From the NCBI GenBank assembly GCA_022539475.1, contig VCMS01000100.1, positions 171,697-235,696 of the forward strand: 64,000 bases of DNA. Reading direction: 5' to 3'. This document shows, in pieces, positions 33,594-43,843 of this stretch. This stretch comes from Gracilaria domingensis. Its lineage: Eukaryota > Rhodophyta > Florideophyceae > Gracilariales > Gracilariaceae. Position numbers and translations under genes: made by a program. How positions within the stretch are numbered: the stretch's first letter is position 1; every line of letters begins with the position of its first letter. The notes beneath the pieces were generated by a model that worked only from the letters and a program-made list of their open reading frames with translations, ran no database searches and was not told the DNA's origin.

Positions 33594-34097
33594 TTACTTT
33601 TTGGAGAAGAAACCGGCACCTTTCTTCTTCCTACTGGCACTGGAATCGACACTTGCGGAACTAGCGCGGCTGTCACGTCTCTGTGGTCTATGCCCACTCT
33701 TTGATCTGGAGTCATCTGAGGTTCCAAGATCTGGCTCCGGTAGCACATATCTCACATTGTTCAGACTGGTTTCGTCAATACCAATGGTGGGATGTCTTTC
33801 AGAGTGCTTCCATTCTCCGTCTACAATAAACTTAAATTCGTGAGGACCCGGCGGCACAGGCGTTACCACGGACCAGGTTCCTGCGCCTTCGTGGAACATC
33901 TGAATTGCTTTCCAATCATTCCAGTCCCCTGAGAGCTGGACATCATCTTTTGCACCGTCAGCAAAGACAAATTCCGTTTTGACTCCTTCTGGAGCGGATG
34001 CTTTTCTGTACAAAGCGAGCGGAGGGTGTAAAGTTAGACTTTGCGAGGGAACATCAAAGGATTCGAGAACTTACTTGCTACCGCCGCCACGAAACAT
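33594..34097 (-). CDS. Stand-alone AMPK-type glycogen-binding domain (CBM48-like) protein, two exons
   Basis: A predicted 144-residue protein from two exons: 34097-34075 (MFRGGGSK) and 34005-33594. The 69-bp intron has a GTAAGT donor, a TCTAAC branch point and a TTTGTACAG acceptor, and it joins the frames exactly. No ATG exists in the second exon upstream of the domain, which supports splicing. Residues about 12-95 form an E-set carbohydrate-binding domain: VKTEFVFADGAKDDVQLSG, DWNDW, GTWSVV--VPPG-HEFKFIVDG-W. This resembles the AMPK beta-subunit glycogen-binding module. The C-terminal 50 residues are basic and serine-rich, ending RKKKGAGFFSKK. AMPK beta subunits also have a C-terminal alpha/gamma-binding domain, absent here, so this is not a standard beta subunit. 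Floridean starch or glycogen binding is a plausible role. Confidence 0.8.
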
Positions 34098-34727
34098 GAT
34101 TACAAAAGTAAGTCGCGAACTGAAGTTGCAGAAGTTGGTTGATCAAGAAGATGGTGGCAGGCTGATGGTGACCGGCTTTTATGACATTTTAGAGAAGAGC
34201 GCCTCGGGAGCAAGCAAGCCAACGCTTTGCAACCTTACAAACGCACCATCGCGTTTTGCGCCAAAACGTTTCGCATTCACAGATTTGGGTGGCATAGGCA
34301 TTCGGACTTCTTCCGCCAACCAACCAAAACTCGTTCCTGGTAGCGGCATTGCTGGCTGTGCCAAAAACGGTCACAGTGTGCAGCAAAGTGATGTGATGCT
34401 TCTCCCCACTGCGGAGTGTCCCAGGAGCTTCGAGTCGCGAAGTTCCTGGCAGCCGTCATTGTGTAGGCTTGTTCCCAGACAAGTTTGCAGGTCGCTTCTT
34501 TTGGAAGCATGGAGGTGATGTTTGCGAGGGATGGAGAGCATTTGCGTTCGCCGCGCAATCAATGAAATTCAGGATGAGAAAGATACTCTTACGATCTTAG
34601 CTCTGTTAATGAGTTTATGCCAGGAAGTCTACGACAAGCAACAGAGAACGCATACCAGCGATATAATGAACATCTTCGCAAGGCAACAACGCTATGTGTA
34701 GACAGGAGCATTGCGGGCTCGCGAGCT
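34098..34727. other. No convincing gene
   Basis: Open frames on both strands overlap here (plus 33979-34518 and minus 34277-34558). None has a motif, and the plus one runs over the first exon and intron of the neighbouring gene. I treat this as the upstream region of the glycogen-binding-domain gene. Confidence 0.4.
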
Positions 34728-36740
34728 TTATCGGCGATCCCGGCCAAGCGAAAGCGTACGCTTTAGTCGTGACGTCAGCCTTGCTACTGGACTAAGAGTT
34801 AGACCGCTCCTACTCATCCTTCCCGAAAATGAGAACGCCCGAAGACCAATGCTTTGCGAAGAAGGCCTTTGATACCTCCGTTGGCTCCTCTCACCGCGTT
34901 CTTCTTTTCTTCGGTCGGGTGCATTTGGGTGTTCTGATATCGTATGGTATACTCTACGGCGCTTTGGTCTTCGCAGCTCGGCCACAAGGAGCAACTTCGA
35001 CGAAAACACAGCCGCGAGGATGCACCGTTTCAGCTTTTTCCGGAGTTCTTCTGGATTGTATCCCGGTCGAGATTGAAGACAAGCATCGGTCTTGCGAACG
35101 TCATTGACTCTACCTGATGATTCATGATCCGAGTGACGAATATCTATACCATCATTATCCGTTGTTCGTGGATCCTTTTCATCTATCCTAATTGGGCTTT
35201 CCATAGGCATCGCGGGACCAGTGACATCCTGGGTGTCGTTGCGCTGCTCTGCGATATGCGTATCGTCAGTTATTCTGAAGCGTGCGATAAGGTCCTGAAC
35301 CCTAGGTGACTGAGGTTCATCTGAGTTGTGCTTTCCGTCTACGTTAATTGGGTTTGCCATGGGGATTGCAAGACGAGTGGCATCCTGAGTGTTGCTGTTC
35401 GGCTCTGCGATATGCGAATCGTTTGTTATTTTGAATCGTACGATAAGGTCCTGAACCCTAGGTGATTGAGGCTCGTTTGAGTTCTCGTTCGACTTGTTGA
35501 CAGGTGCCACTCTTGATATGATCGTCGTTGATTCTACTTCCTCACCAATTCCTGGTGTTTGAGAGGTGACAGTAGTAGTTCCTGGCAACGACAATCCCTC
35601 AGGCCTAGAACTATTTGGTGCACGACCTTGCCTTCTGTTGCTAAACCAAGAATGTTGCAGGGCTCCTTGTGCTGTCAATCGCTTCCTGGGTGTTGGCTGC
35701 AATAGGCCCCGCACGAGACTTTTGGCTTCGGCAGAAATTTCTTTCCACACAATCTGTCTAAATTCCAGTTTCCCCTCAAGCACCAAGTCCCTCGTCTTGT
35801 CATTGTCCTCACCGCCATCGTACGGATACTCACCACAAAGCATTCTGTAGATCATGACTCCAACGGCGTACATATCAACCGCCTCGCTGTACGGCTTTTC
35901 ATGGAAGATCTCTGGCGCAACATATACCGGTGTTCCGATAAGGGATCGCATGCATTCGTCTCCGGGATCCTCAAAGAAGTTTGCATAGCCGAAGTCAGCC
36001 AAACAAACTCTTGTGCTCCCCATTTCCTCCGTCTCACATAAAATGTTCTCGAGCTTTATGTCACGATGGGCATATCCGTTCTGATGCAAATATGCGAGAG
36101 CCTGCAGTACTTGTTTTGTCATGGCAAGCGATGCAACCTCCGACAATCTTCCACCGGCCTTCCGTACGAGATCCTTCAGCGACCCACCGTGCATAAATTC
36201 CAGAACGAAATGCGCCTCAGTGGGAGTGTTAAACACATCGTATGTCTTCACTATGCCGGCATGTTGGATATTTTGCATGGTATATATCTCACGTTGTAGC
36301 TCCCTGTATGTGACCATGTCGAACTGCTGTTTTACCACCTTCTTCACAGCCACGACTGCTCCATCAGCCCTTCGAGTTCCTTTATGCACGGACGCAAATG
36401 ATCCTTCACCAATCTTTTCGCCTATTTGGTAATACGCGCCAAAGGTTCTGGTAGACGCATTCTTCATAAACGCGGCCCATTCTTGACATTGGAGACGACT
36501 TTGAAAGTGCAAGTAGTACTTGAATCCACTTTGCACCTGGATTGTCAATACGCGACCAAGTATGGAAATCGTAACGGTGGAACTACCTACGGAGATATAG
36601 GATTCAATTATACCTGTAGGGGTTGGATGAATAGTGATAGTGGCACCGCTGAGCTTCAAGTACTTCTTTTGAGGCACTCCAAATAAGCGATGACGGTACC
36701 CGGCCCATCCTTCAATCTCGTTAATTGTCCTCTTTGGCAT
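34728..36740 (-). CDS. PH-domain Ser/Thr protein kinase (CAMK/ULK-like)
   Basis: A 670-residue protein starting MPKRTINEIEGWAGYRH. Residues about 14-94 form a pleckstrin-homology domain (GWAGYRHRLFG, YLKLSG, ending in the conserved QEWAAFM helix) that probably binds phosphoinositides. Residues about 104-366 form a complete kinase: IGEGSFASVHKG loop, VAVKK lysine, YAHRDIKLENIL, LADFGYA, GTPVYVAPE and the conserved C-lobe arginine in TPRKRLTAQ. All catalytic residues are present. The tail (380-670) is low-complexity and holds two tandem 52-residue copies (419-470 and 471-522) containing SPRVQDLI-RF-IT-D-HIAE, then a basic, arginine-rich C-terminus. An upstream in-frame TTG is not used. The domain order PH-kinase matches no family I can name exactly. 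Confidence 0.88.
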   Translation of the reverse strand: MPKRTINEIEGWAGYRHRLFGVPQKKYLKLSGATITIHPTPTGIIESYISVGSSTVTISILGRVLTIQVQSGFKYYLHFQSRLQCQEWAAFMKNASTRTFGAYYQIGEKIGEGSFASVHKGTRRADGAVVAVKKVVKQQFDMVTYRELQREIYTMQNIQHAGIVKTYDVFNTPTEAHFVLEFMHGGSLKDLVRKAGGRLSEVASLAMTKQVLQALAYLHQNGYAHRDIKLENILCETEEMGSTRVCLADFGYANFFEDPGDECMRSLIGTPVYVAPEIFHEKPYSEAVDMYAVGVMIYRMLCGEYPYDGGEDNDKTRDLVLEGKLEFRQIVWKEISAEAKSLVRGLLQPTPRKRLTAQGALQHSWFSNRRQGRAPNSSRPEGLSLPGTTTVTSQTPGIGEEVESTTIISRVAPVNKSNENSNEPQSPRVQDLIVRFKITNDSHIAEPNSNTQDATRLAIPMANPINVDGKHNSDEPQSPRVQDLIARFRITDDTHIAEQRNDTQDVTGPAMPMESPIRIDEKDPRTTDNDGIDIRHSDHESSGRVNDVRKTDACLQSRPGYNPEELRKKLKRCILAAVFSSKLLLVAELRRPKRRRVYHTISEHPNAPDRRKEERGERSQRRYQRPSSQSIGLRAFSFSGRMSRSGLTLSPVARLTSRLKRTLSLGRDRR
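35175..35486. repeat. 156-bp tandem duplication inside the kinase tail
   Basis: The words GATAAGGTCCTGAACCCTAG recur 156 bp apart (35286 and 35442) with 52 codons per copy. Frame is kept, and the copies differ at scattered sites, so the duplication is not brand new. Confidence 0.85.
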
Positions 36741-38524
36741 GGTCCAATACTTTGTGTGCAGGGTGGAAAGCAATTGCAATCGACGGAGCTGTCAACAGTG
36801 TGTGGCGACTTTTAGGAGTATTGTCTCCGGCAAATAACGAAGTCAAGAAGGAGAACTTGTTTGGGTGGAGAGAAAGAACGAAACAGGCGACTGACTAGGT
36901 ATCGGGAGAACCGTGCCTTTGGACAGGTGTTGTCGTTTGAAAATATGTGGCAGATTCCTACCCGGAATCACAAAGGTAAAAGGTTAAAGAGATGTATTAC
37001 AACGATGAGCAACGAAGGGGATTCTTGGCCGTTCGACGCGCAATCTCTTAGTCGCAAAGACAAGAATATGGTGTAGCCATCTGCACGAAGAAGAGAATCA
37101 GAGATGAATATATTGCAATGTTCCTGGCTACGCTAAGGATAGCCAATTAAGTCGAAAGACCAAAAGTTGCAGTATAGCAGACGAACACTGTTGACAGGAC
37201 GGTGGGGTGGTTACAGACCTTCAGAGACGTACACGGTGAAAGAGAAAACTTATGGCAACAATTGGGTGCAGGGCGAGATGACAGAGCCGAAATGTTAAAT
37301 GGGAACCGAGAGGAGAGTGGAATTAGGGCACGACTTGCAGTGTTGCTTGTCTGAGAGATCGACTGAAGGCGAAGGCGACTGATGAACGAGTGGGGGGGCG
37401 GAAAACAGAAGCGGTTACTTTTGTAACATTTCCGAGAAATTCTTTGGCGGTTGGAAGAGGGTTCACTTATGCACCGTGACGTCGATTGTTTGTATTTCTG
37501 TTTAAACGCAGGGGTTGTGGGTGAGGTGCGTTTACGAGAATATGCACTGGCTTCCTCAAAGGGTTGGGTCTAGCTTTGGTCAGGCCTTGTTTTAACGCGT
37601 TAAACACAGTCGTCCGTGGAGAGGTTTACAACTCATCCGGATGCACACACATATAGTGAGGATGCAGATCGTTGGCAGGGGAACGAACGGAGCTGAAGGC
37701 GGTGAGCCTTCAGCAAGAGAGTTGATCGAAAAAGACGGGGGGAAGGGCAAAGGTGGGAAACAGAGAAGGGTGAGCCTCCGGTCCCGAAGAGAGTGGCAGA
37801 GAGCGGGACAATGAAGGCGCTTTTTGTGGCTACGCGCGTCTTCCCTTCGGCAGTTTCCATTGACTCAGACCCGACCGTTGAGAGCGATTGGCAGTCTCAT
37901 AAGAGCGAAGTTGGGCACGATGTCTACCTACTCTGCTGGCTAGCTGACACAAGGCATCTAACACACGGGTTGGGGCATCGTTACATCCTTTGGTGCGCAT
38001 TGGGCGCAAACGGCCCATGTGTGTGAAGCATGTACCGTTACCTTCGCATCTGCACACATCTAGTCGCATGTCGTGCTTGCATGGGTCTTCGCTCTGCACA
38101 TGGCCTTCCCTTGATTCGTTGGCGAAGGCGACAGCAGGCGTGCGTCGGGGAAGGAGAACTTTGCGCTTACTCAGTGCTGTATGTTTTCCCCTTTACAGTG
38201 ATGCTTACATACGTGAGGCAACCCAGCGCGTACACGTTTGTCAATTTGATCCCGCTCGCGAGGGGAACGGCGGAAAGCGCGGGAATGTTTAGGCGGGGCC
38301 TACTAGGCCCCATGCCAGAGCCCGGGCCCAGTGCATGTTGAGTTTGTCATGATTTTGGCGGGAAAGCACAATACTCCGAGCCTCTGATAAAGCAGCAGTA
38401 CCACTGCCCGCGCCTTCCCGCCTTCCTATCCCCACTCGCCATTCTATCGTCTTCGCTCAGCTTCGCCGCGTGAGCGCATCTAGTCCGTCTTCCAGCCGAT
38501 TCGCCATCCGCCCGATAGCCCACC
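36741..38524. other. Gene-free divergent upstream region of the kinase and MCM4
   Basis: About 1.8 kb between divergent starts. Frames near 37630-38340 on both strands lack motifs. No TATA box was seen near either start. It presumably contains both promoters. Confidence 0.4.
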
Positions 38525-41500
38525 ATGGCCGACGAGCCCTCGACGCCCCGTTCCTCCGCGCGCAACAACCGCTCCTCGCCAGCGAACAGCACGGACTCGC
38601 CCCGCACTCCCACCACACGCCGCAGCCCGACCACACGTCGAAGCCCCGCTTCCCGTCGAAGCCCGACCTCCCGTCGAAGTCCCACATCCCGTCCAAGTCC
38701 CACATCCCGTCCAAGTCCCACATCCCGTCCAAGTCCCGCATCCCGCGGCAACGCTTCCGCACGAAGGAGCCCATCTGCACCACGCAGCAACCCAACCACG
38801 CCGGATCGCGTCACCCCCAATGCCAATCCCAGTCGTACTCCTTCTGTGAGGAACACTCCGACTGCAACGCCGTCCGCCGCCCGCCCTCCGAGGCCGCCGA
38901 GCCGTAGTCCGGCTGATTCCTCTATTGTTCAGCCCACGCCGCAGCCTTCACGCCCCCTTGTTCCTGGACCGCATCGTCGTGAGCTTGGTGCTTCTCCAAT
39001 CCGTTTCCAAACTCCTACCCCGTTGAATGCTTCTGAAAGTGATGACGGCCGTGCTAATCATACTCAGACTTACCTGTGGGACACCAACATCTCTGTGGAA
39101 GATTGTGAGCAAAGGGTTGTAGCATTCATTAATGGATTCCGCCTTCCCGAAACCACCAAACCTGCTTCATCTCCGGCTCCAGATGCCGATTCATCGGCCC
39201 CACAGCCCGTTCCCGAGGACGGTGACGAGATTCTTCCAGGACCGGTTCCCGCACCTGCTTCCCAGTCGCAGTCGCAGCAGATTTCACGCTCTCAGCAGTC
39301 ACAGACAGAGGCAGCTCAGCAGTCGGCTTTTTCCGCGGAGCCGTTTTACATTGATGTGCTTCGACATTTGTCAGAGACCGGGGAGTCAATTGTGAACCTA
39401 GACCTTTCGCATCTCCATGCCTTTGACTCTCTGCTGTATCGTCGAGTCGTCGAACATCCAGAAGATCTTATCACCATCTTCGATGCTACCATCAACCGCA
39501 TCTTCTGCGAGACATTCCCGGACGAGGCCGCTGACATCGAACAGAACCGCCGAAAGAGTATTCAATCACGAATGTACAACTTGCTACCTGAGCAAGTGCA
39601 GTCTATGCGAGAACTGAACCCCAGCGACATATCCAAGATGGTTTCAATTCGTGGAATGGTCATTCGCGCATCCACAGTTATTCCTGATATTCAGGCCGCA
39701 ATGTATAGATGCACGAAGTGCAATGCCATGCAGGAAGTTTCGATTGCTCACGGTCGCATTGAGGAACCTCGAAAGTGCATGTCTTGCAATTCTAGGGACT
39801 CGTTCTCTCTCATTCACTCACGCTCTCAGTTCGCAGACAAGCAAATGGTTCGTTTGCAAGAAGCCCCCGAGAACATTCCTAAGGGTGAAACTCCAGCTAC
39901 GTTTACTCTTGTCATGTACGACAGCCTTGTCGATGCTGTCAAACCTGGTGATCGTGTTGAAATAACTGGAATGCTCAGAGCCGTCCCAGTGCGTGTTAAT
40001 CCGAAGCACCGAACGGTCCGATCCGTATTTCGTACATACATTGACTGTGTCCATGTCCGCATACTTAACCACAACCAGTCTCGTCAAGATCTTCAGAATG
40101 CCGCTGTGGAGAAGAATGTTTTGGGACAGCCAACTGACCCGAATGCTGACCTTGCGTTCGCTCAAGAGACCATTACCACAGAACAGAAGAAACGGAGAAA
40201 AGAATACTTCGAAGAGCTTGCTTGTCATCCAGAGCTGTATCAGCGACTTGCGGACAGTATTGCCCCTAGTATATTCGGTATGGAAGACGAGAAAAAGGGT
40301 GTTCTTCTTCAGCTTTTCGGCGGAGCCAGAAAAAGTGGCGAGAATGAGGCAAATGCTGAGGCTAATGGGGATGGCTCTGCCCGATTTCGATCAGCTATTA
40401 ACATTCTTCTTGTTGGAGATCCAGGCACATCTAAATCACAGCTTCTGCATAGTGCACACAGACTGGCCCCGAGAGGGGTTTACACATCTGGTCGTGGTTC
40501 TTCTGCTGTTGGACTCACTGCGTACGTTACTCGAGATCCCGATAGTGATGATTATGTTTTGGAATCTGGTGCTCTCGTTTTGTCCGACAGGGGTGTATGC
40601 TGCATCGATGAGTTTGACAAAATGTCGGAATACGCTCGCTCTGTTCTTCATGAAGCCATGGAGCAACAGACTGTATCAATCGCGAAGGCTGGAATTATCG
40701 CGACTTTGAACGCGAGGACATCGGTTCTAGCCGCCGCTAACCCTGTGAATTCGCGATATGATACGACGAGGCCGGTTGTCGAGAATATCGATCTTCCTCC
40801 AACGTTGCTTAGCCGTTTCGACCTTATCTTCCTTGTTCTTGACGCACCAAACGCAGAATCGGATCGCCGACTGGCGAAGCATATTGTATCCTTATTCTTC
40901 AAGAACTACGAAGAAAATACGGAGGCAAAAGAAGAGAACGAAGGCCACAGGTTGAAGAATGAAGAGGACATCGCAGCTAGAGAACTTGTTGATTTTGACG
41001 ATGAGATGCCAACCGCTCCTTCATACGCTGGCGGAAAACTCCTCAACGCGAAGACCTTGACAGAATACATAGCATATGCACGAGAGACTGTTGATCCTAA
41101 ACTCACGGACAGTGCAGCAGATGCTCTTGTGAATGGGTATGTTGAGATGAGATCTGTTGGTCGCGGTGGAGGAACCATAAGCGCTACACCGCGTCAGCTC
41201 GAATCTTTGATCCGTTTAGCAGAAGCCCATGCCAGAATGCAGCTCAAAAACGACGTAGAAGAGGAAGATGTGCACGAGGCCATGAGGTTGGTGAAGAGCG
41301 CTCTCAGAATGTCGGCTCTAGATCCCAACACAGGGAAGATCGACATGAATCTCTTCGCGGCTGGAAAGTCGAGAGGTAATGACACTATGTCAAACTTCCT
41401 TGAAAGGGCAATTGTGGACAAGCTCAAAGAGATTTCGGAAGGCGGTGGGCTACAGACCAGTAAATTGCTTGCTGCATTGAGGGAAACGTCGGATGCCGTC

Positions 41501-41596
41501 ATCAACGCTGGTGATCTTCGAGAAGCCTTAAGAACATTGGAGCAAAAAGAGGAAATTGTAATAACTCATCGGGGCACTCAAGTACAACTTGTTTAG
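38525..41596 (+). CDS. MCM4: DNA replication licensing factor MCM4
   Basis: A 1023-residue subunit of the MCM2-7 replicative helicase. The N-terminal 160 residues are a disordered S/T-P-R-rich tail with many minimal CDK sites, typical of MCM4. Next come the MCM N-domain, a zinc ribbon with C396, C399, C418 and C421, and the MCM4 hallmark PENIPKGETPATF followed by RVEITGMLRAVPVRVNP. The AAA+ core has Walker A VGDPGTSKSQLL (about 629-640), Walker B CCIDEFDKM (about 692-700) and arginine finger LLSRFDLIFLV (about 760-770). The C-terminal winged-helix is present. All helicase residues are intact, there is no intron, and the ATG lies in CACCATGG. It must be a functional essential gene. Confidence 0.97.
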   Translation: MADEPSTPRSSARNNRSSPANSTDSPRTPTTRRSPTTRRSPASRRSPTSRRSPTSRPSPTSRPSPTSRPSPASRGNASARRSPSAPRSNPTTPDRVTPNANPSRTPSVRNTPTATPSAARPPRPPSRSPADSSIVQPTPQPSRPLVPGPHRRELGASPIRFQTPTPLNASESDDGRANHTQTYLWDTNISVEDCEQRVVAFINGFRLPETTKPASSPAPDADSSAPQPVPEDGDEILPGPVPAPASQSQSQQISRSQQSQTEAAQQSAFSAEPFYIDVLRHLSETGESIVNLDLSHLHAFDSLLYRRVVEHPEDLITIFDATINRIFCETFPDEAADIEQNRRKSIQSRMYNLLPEQVQSMRELNPSDISKMVSIRGMVIRASTVIPDIQAAMYRCTKCNAMQEVSIAHGRIEEPRKCMSCNSRDSFSLIHSRSQFADKQMVRLQEAPENIPKGETPATFTLVMYDSLVDAVKPGDRVEITGMLRAVPVRVNPKHRTVRSVFRTYIDCVHVRILNHNQSRQDLQNAAVEKNVLGQPTDPNADLAFAQETITTEQKKRRKEYFEELACHPELYQRLADSIAPSIFGMEDEKKGVLLQLFGGARKSGENEANAEANGDGSARFRSAINILLVGDPGTSKSQLLHSAHRLAPRGVYTSGRGSSAVGLTAYVTRDPDSDDYVLESGALVLSDRGVCCIDEFDKMSEYARSVLHEAMEQQTVSIAKAGIIATLNARTSVLAAANPVNSRYDTTRPVVENIDLPPTLLSRFDLIFLVLDAPNAESDRRLAKHIVSLFFKNYEENTEAKEENEGHRLKNEEDIAARELVDFDDEMPTAPSYAGGKLLNAKTLTEYIAYARETVDPKLTDSAADALVNGYVEMRSVGRGGGTISATPRQLESLIRLAEAHARMQLKNDVEEEDVHEAMRLVKSALRMSALDPNTGKIDMNLFAAGKSRGNDTMSNFLERAIVDKLKEISEGGGLQTSKLLAALRETSDAVINAGDLREALRTLEQKEEIVITHRGTQVQLV
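38621..38746. repeat. Seven 18-bp repeats encoding the MCM4 S-P-x-S-R tail
   Basis: Units like CGAAGTCCCACATCCCGT repeat in frame. The last units are nearly identical, indicating recent slippage. Each encodes one SP-T/A-SR step, so copy number sets the number of potential CDK sites in the tail. Confidence 0.85.
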
Positions 41597-42107
41597 ATTG
41601 TCCGAAACGGAAAGTAGTAAAAGTTGAATGCCATCACTATTCTCAACATTATGTAGATACTATCGGTACTCCGCACGACGACTTAAAAGGGCCTTCAGAC
41701 ATGGATAGCATAAAACTCTGTAGTCGGAATCAAAGTAAGGTATCTTTACGTACGCCGTGCATAATTCTTTACTCCTACACAGACGCCTCTTGGATATTGT
41801 TTTTGCGAGGAACAAAGCTTTCATACGCAAAACTAAGCGACGGCTTCTCCTGCGGAGACCAAGTTGAGGTTGAATGAAGAGGTACAGAGGAAGGAATACG
41901 GCGATAGTAGGTTATTGTGGTCATCAGGCACCCCCTAAGCGCAAGGAAGTAACGTAAGCATTTCATAGAAGGGGTGAGGAGGGGTTGGTGACGAGCCTCG
42001 TGTAAAGTTTCATTTAGTTTCAGAGGGAAGCTGATATCTAGTGTGAGTCAAGTTGCAGAGTTAAAAGTAATTTAGACAGGGAACGGCACTACATGGAGCC
42101 ATACATA
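41597..42107. other. No recognisable gene
   Basis: 3' region between the convergent MCM4 and small secreted protein genes. No motif or RNA structure was seen. Confidence 0.4.
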
Positions 42108-42638
42108 TCAAGCTGATCTTGCCAATAACGCCGACGTATCCCAGCGCTTCCATCTCTGCAAGCACTTCATCCTGAACTTGATAGAAACCTTCGAACCATC
42201 ATCAAGGACACAGGTTATCACGCCACGATTCGGATAAGAAACCCAAGGCGTGACTGTGTTGCGGCCGCTCTCTCCAACAATGTGAAATGGAGCTCTGAAC
42301 TGCTTGTGCACCATCTCTCCATTGACGTAGAATGTGGCCTTTCGACCGTTCCCATCGCAACGTATCGAGAATCCATGTCGGTAGTGCGCAGCACAGATTC
42401 GTGCATTGTTTTCAAGACGTCTTTCTTCTATTCTTTGCCGAATACCCAAGCTTCCAGACGGCACAAGCACAAGCTTAGGTTCATGGAACACTTGTTCTTG
42501 CGTGGTCTGTACCGGTCTGATCCATGTTGCCGACACAACAGAGAGAGTCAAGAAGGTCAACAGCATGGTGATGCGAGTTACTGATCGGGTCATAGGCCTT
42601 CCTTCGCAGCGGTCAGGGCTTTGAGTAGACATCTTCAT
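42108..42638 (-). CDS. Small secreted protein, unrecognised
   Basis: A 176-residue protein. The first ATG precedes 15 polar residues. A second ATG at 42593 would place a perfect signal peptide (TRITMLLTFLTLSVVSA) at the very N-terminus, so either start is possible. The mature part has four or five cysteines and a beta-rich pattern (KATFYVNGEMVHKQFRAPFH, RGVITCVLDDGSKVSIKF), and a basic C-terminus. I do not recognise a family. It does not share the ten-cysteine pattern of the secreted pair near 18-20 kb. A TATA box lies about 115 bp upstream. Confidence 0.7.
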   Translation of the reverse strand: MKMSTQSPDRCEGRPMTRSVTRITMLLTFLTLSVVSATWIRPVQTTQEQVFHEPKLVLVPSGSLGIRQRIEERRLENNARICAAHYRHGFSIRCDGNGRKATFYVNGEMVHKQFRAPFHIVGESGRNTVTPWVSYPNRGVITCVLDDGSKVSIKFRMKCLQRWKRWDTSALLARSA

Positions 42639-42751
42639 GTGTTTTTCTTTGCTTTCTTATTGCAAGATGGGCGAGTGAGACTTTTTGCCGAGAGAGCTGA
42701 TCGTTGAGGACTTGATGTGATGCAGATCCGCTCTGCGGAACTAAACTCATC

Positions 42752-42758
42752 CTTTATA
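42752..42758 (-). promoter_or_regulatory. TATA box for the small secreted protein gene
   Basis: TATAAAG on the minus strand (context ATTATAAAGGATG) lies 114 bp upstream of the first ATG, a spacing similar to that of the ten-cysteine gene. Confidence 0.5.
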
Positions 42759-43103
42759 ATGAGGGTAGCGTTTCATGCCACTGCAGAGAAATCCCCATGA
42801 CAATGAATGAATGAATGACAATGATGTGTACCAAAATGGATGCTAGTGTCTCGGGTGACCAGATAAAGTCAGAAAGTCTGTAATTCTCGGACATGCCATA
42901 CTGGGAACCATAAGGTAACCATTCGAGCCGAATTGAGACACACGGTAGTGGGAACACATGATCAACAGCGATGAGAGCGTTACAACCCCGATTGAGGTAG
43001 CGTGTATACCATTTACGTATCCTCTTTCGGAAAGATAGACCGTGCGGGTATGGGCTGGCTTCTGCGCTCAAAACAGTTAGGTTACTGTCTAAGAGATACT
43101 TCC

Positions 43104-43785
43104 GACCTGGGTGGTATGTCGTAAAAAGTCCCCCGTGTAGCTGCACGCAAGCAGCACACAACAAGCCGATCACCGGGAACGATCCTACCGATGTTTTCCC
43201 TGGCTTTCCCTCCCCATGGAATGATACATCCAACGGAGACAACCATGTGGGGGGTTTCTACAGGGTTTTTCCTCGGAGAATCTTTTACGCAATTGCCCAG
43301 GGTCGAAGAACCATGTGAAGCGACTGGTGCTCCTTTACCTGGTAGCGCCAAGGAAATGAGGACTGAGTGAAGGAGAGCCGTCACAGCCCCTTGTACGGCG
43401 CGATGAGGTACGTACAGAGCGCCTTGCCGTGGTGTACGCCGTAGCCGAAGACCTCAAGGAGAAGAAGGAAGAGGTACTTCAAAAGGAAGAAGAGATGAAG
43501 AGGCGGTGTCTAAACAATCGTTCACGTACACATCGGTGACGAAATGCTCACGCAGACGAGAACACCTTAGAGGTTAATTCTTTTCCTAACACATAGCTCA
43601 GTGAGCGACGCTCACTGGGCGTCACACGGTACAAATCAGATTTGTAGTCAGCAGCTACGTTGATAGGGAGAGCATTATAAGTGCTGGGGGTCCTTAGCAA
43701 AGCCCCACGCGATACGAGTGATAAGCGTATCACGCTCATAATAAAGAAGAAGAAGAGAAGAGATACTTCTTAACATGAATCCTTC
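43104..43785. repeat. Dispersed repeat family B, copy 1
   Basis: It starts GACCTGGGTGGTATGTCG and ends near AACATGAATCC. It is clearly related to the next repeat, with shared words CCCCCGT-TAGCTGCACG-AAG, GAGCGCCTTG-C-TGGTGTAC and CCCACGCG. The offset shrinks from 740 to 619 bp along the unit because of internal length differences. Translation on the minus strand gives a shared peptide (LRAA-RG-F-D-PPRS), but no intact gene is present. It may be a terminal repeat or a non-autonomous element. The family is unknown. Confidence 0.65.
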
Positions 43786-43843
43786 GACCCGGGAGGTCGT
43801 AAACTCGTCCGAGCCATCGGTCAGCTCGCTGGTCGCCCTTATG

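Noticed and set aside
33979-34518. Plus-strand frame of 179 codons
   Set aside because: It overlaps exon 1 and the intron of the glycogen-binding-domain gene on the other strand, and has no motif or homologue I recognise.
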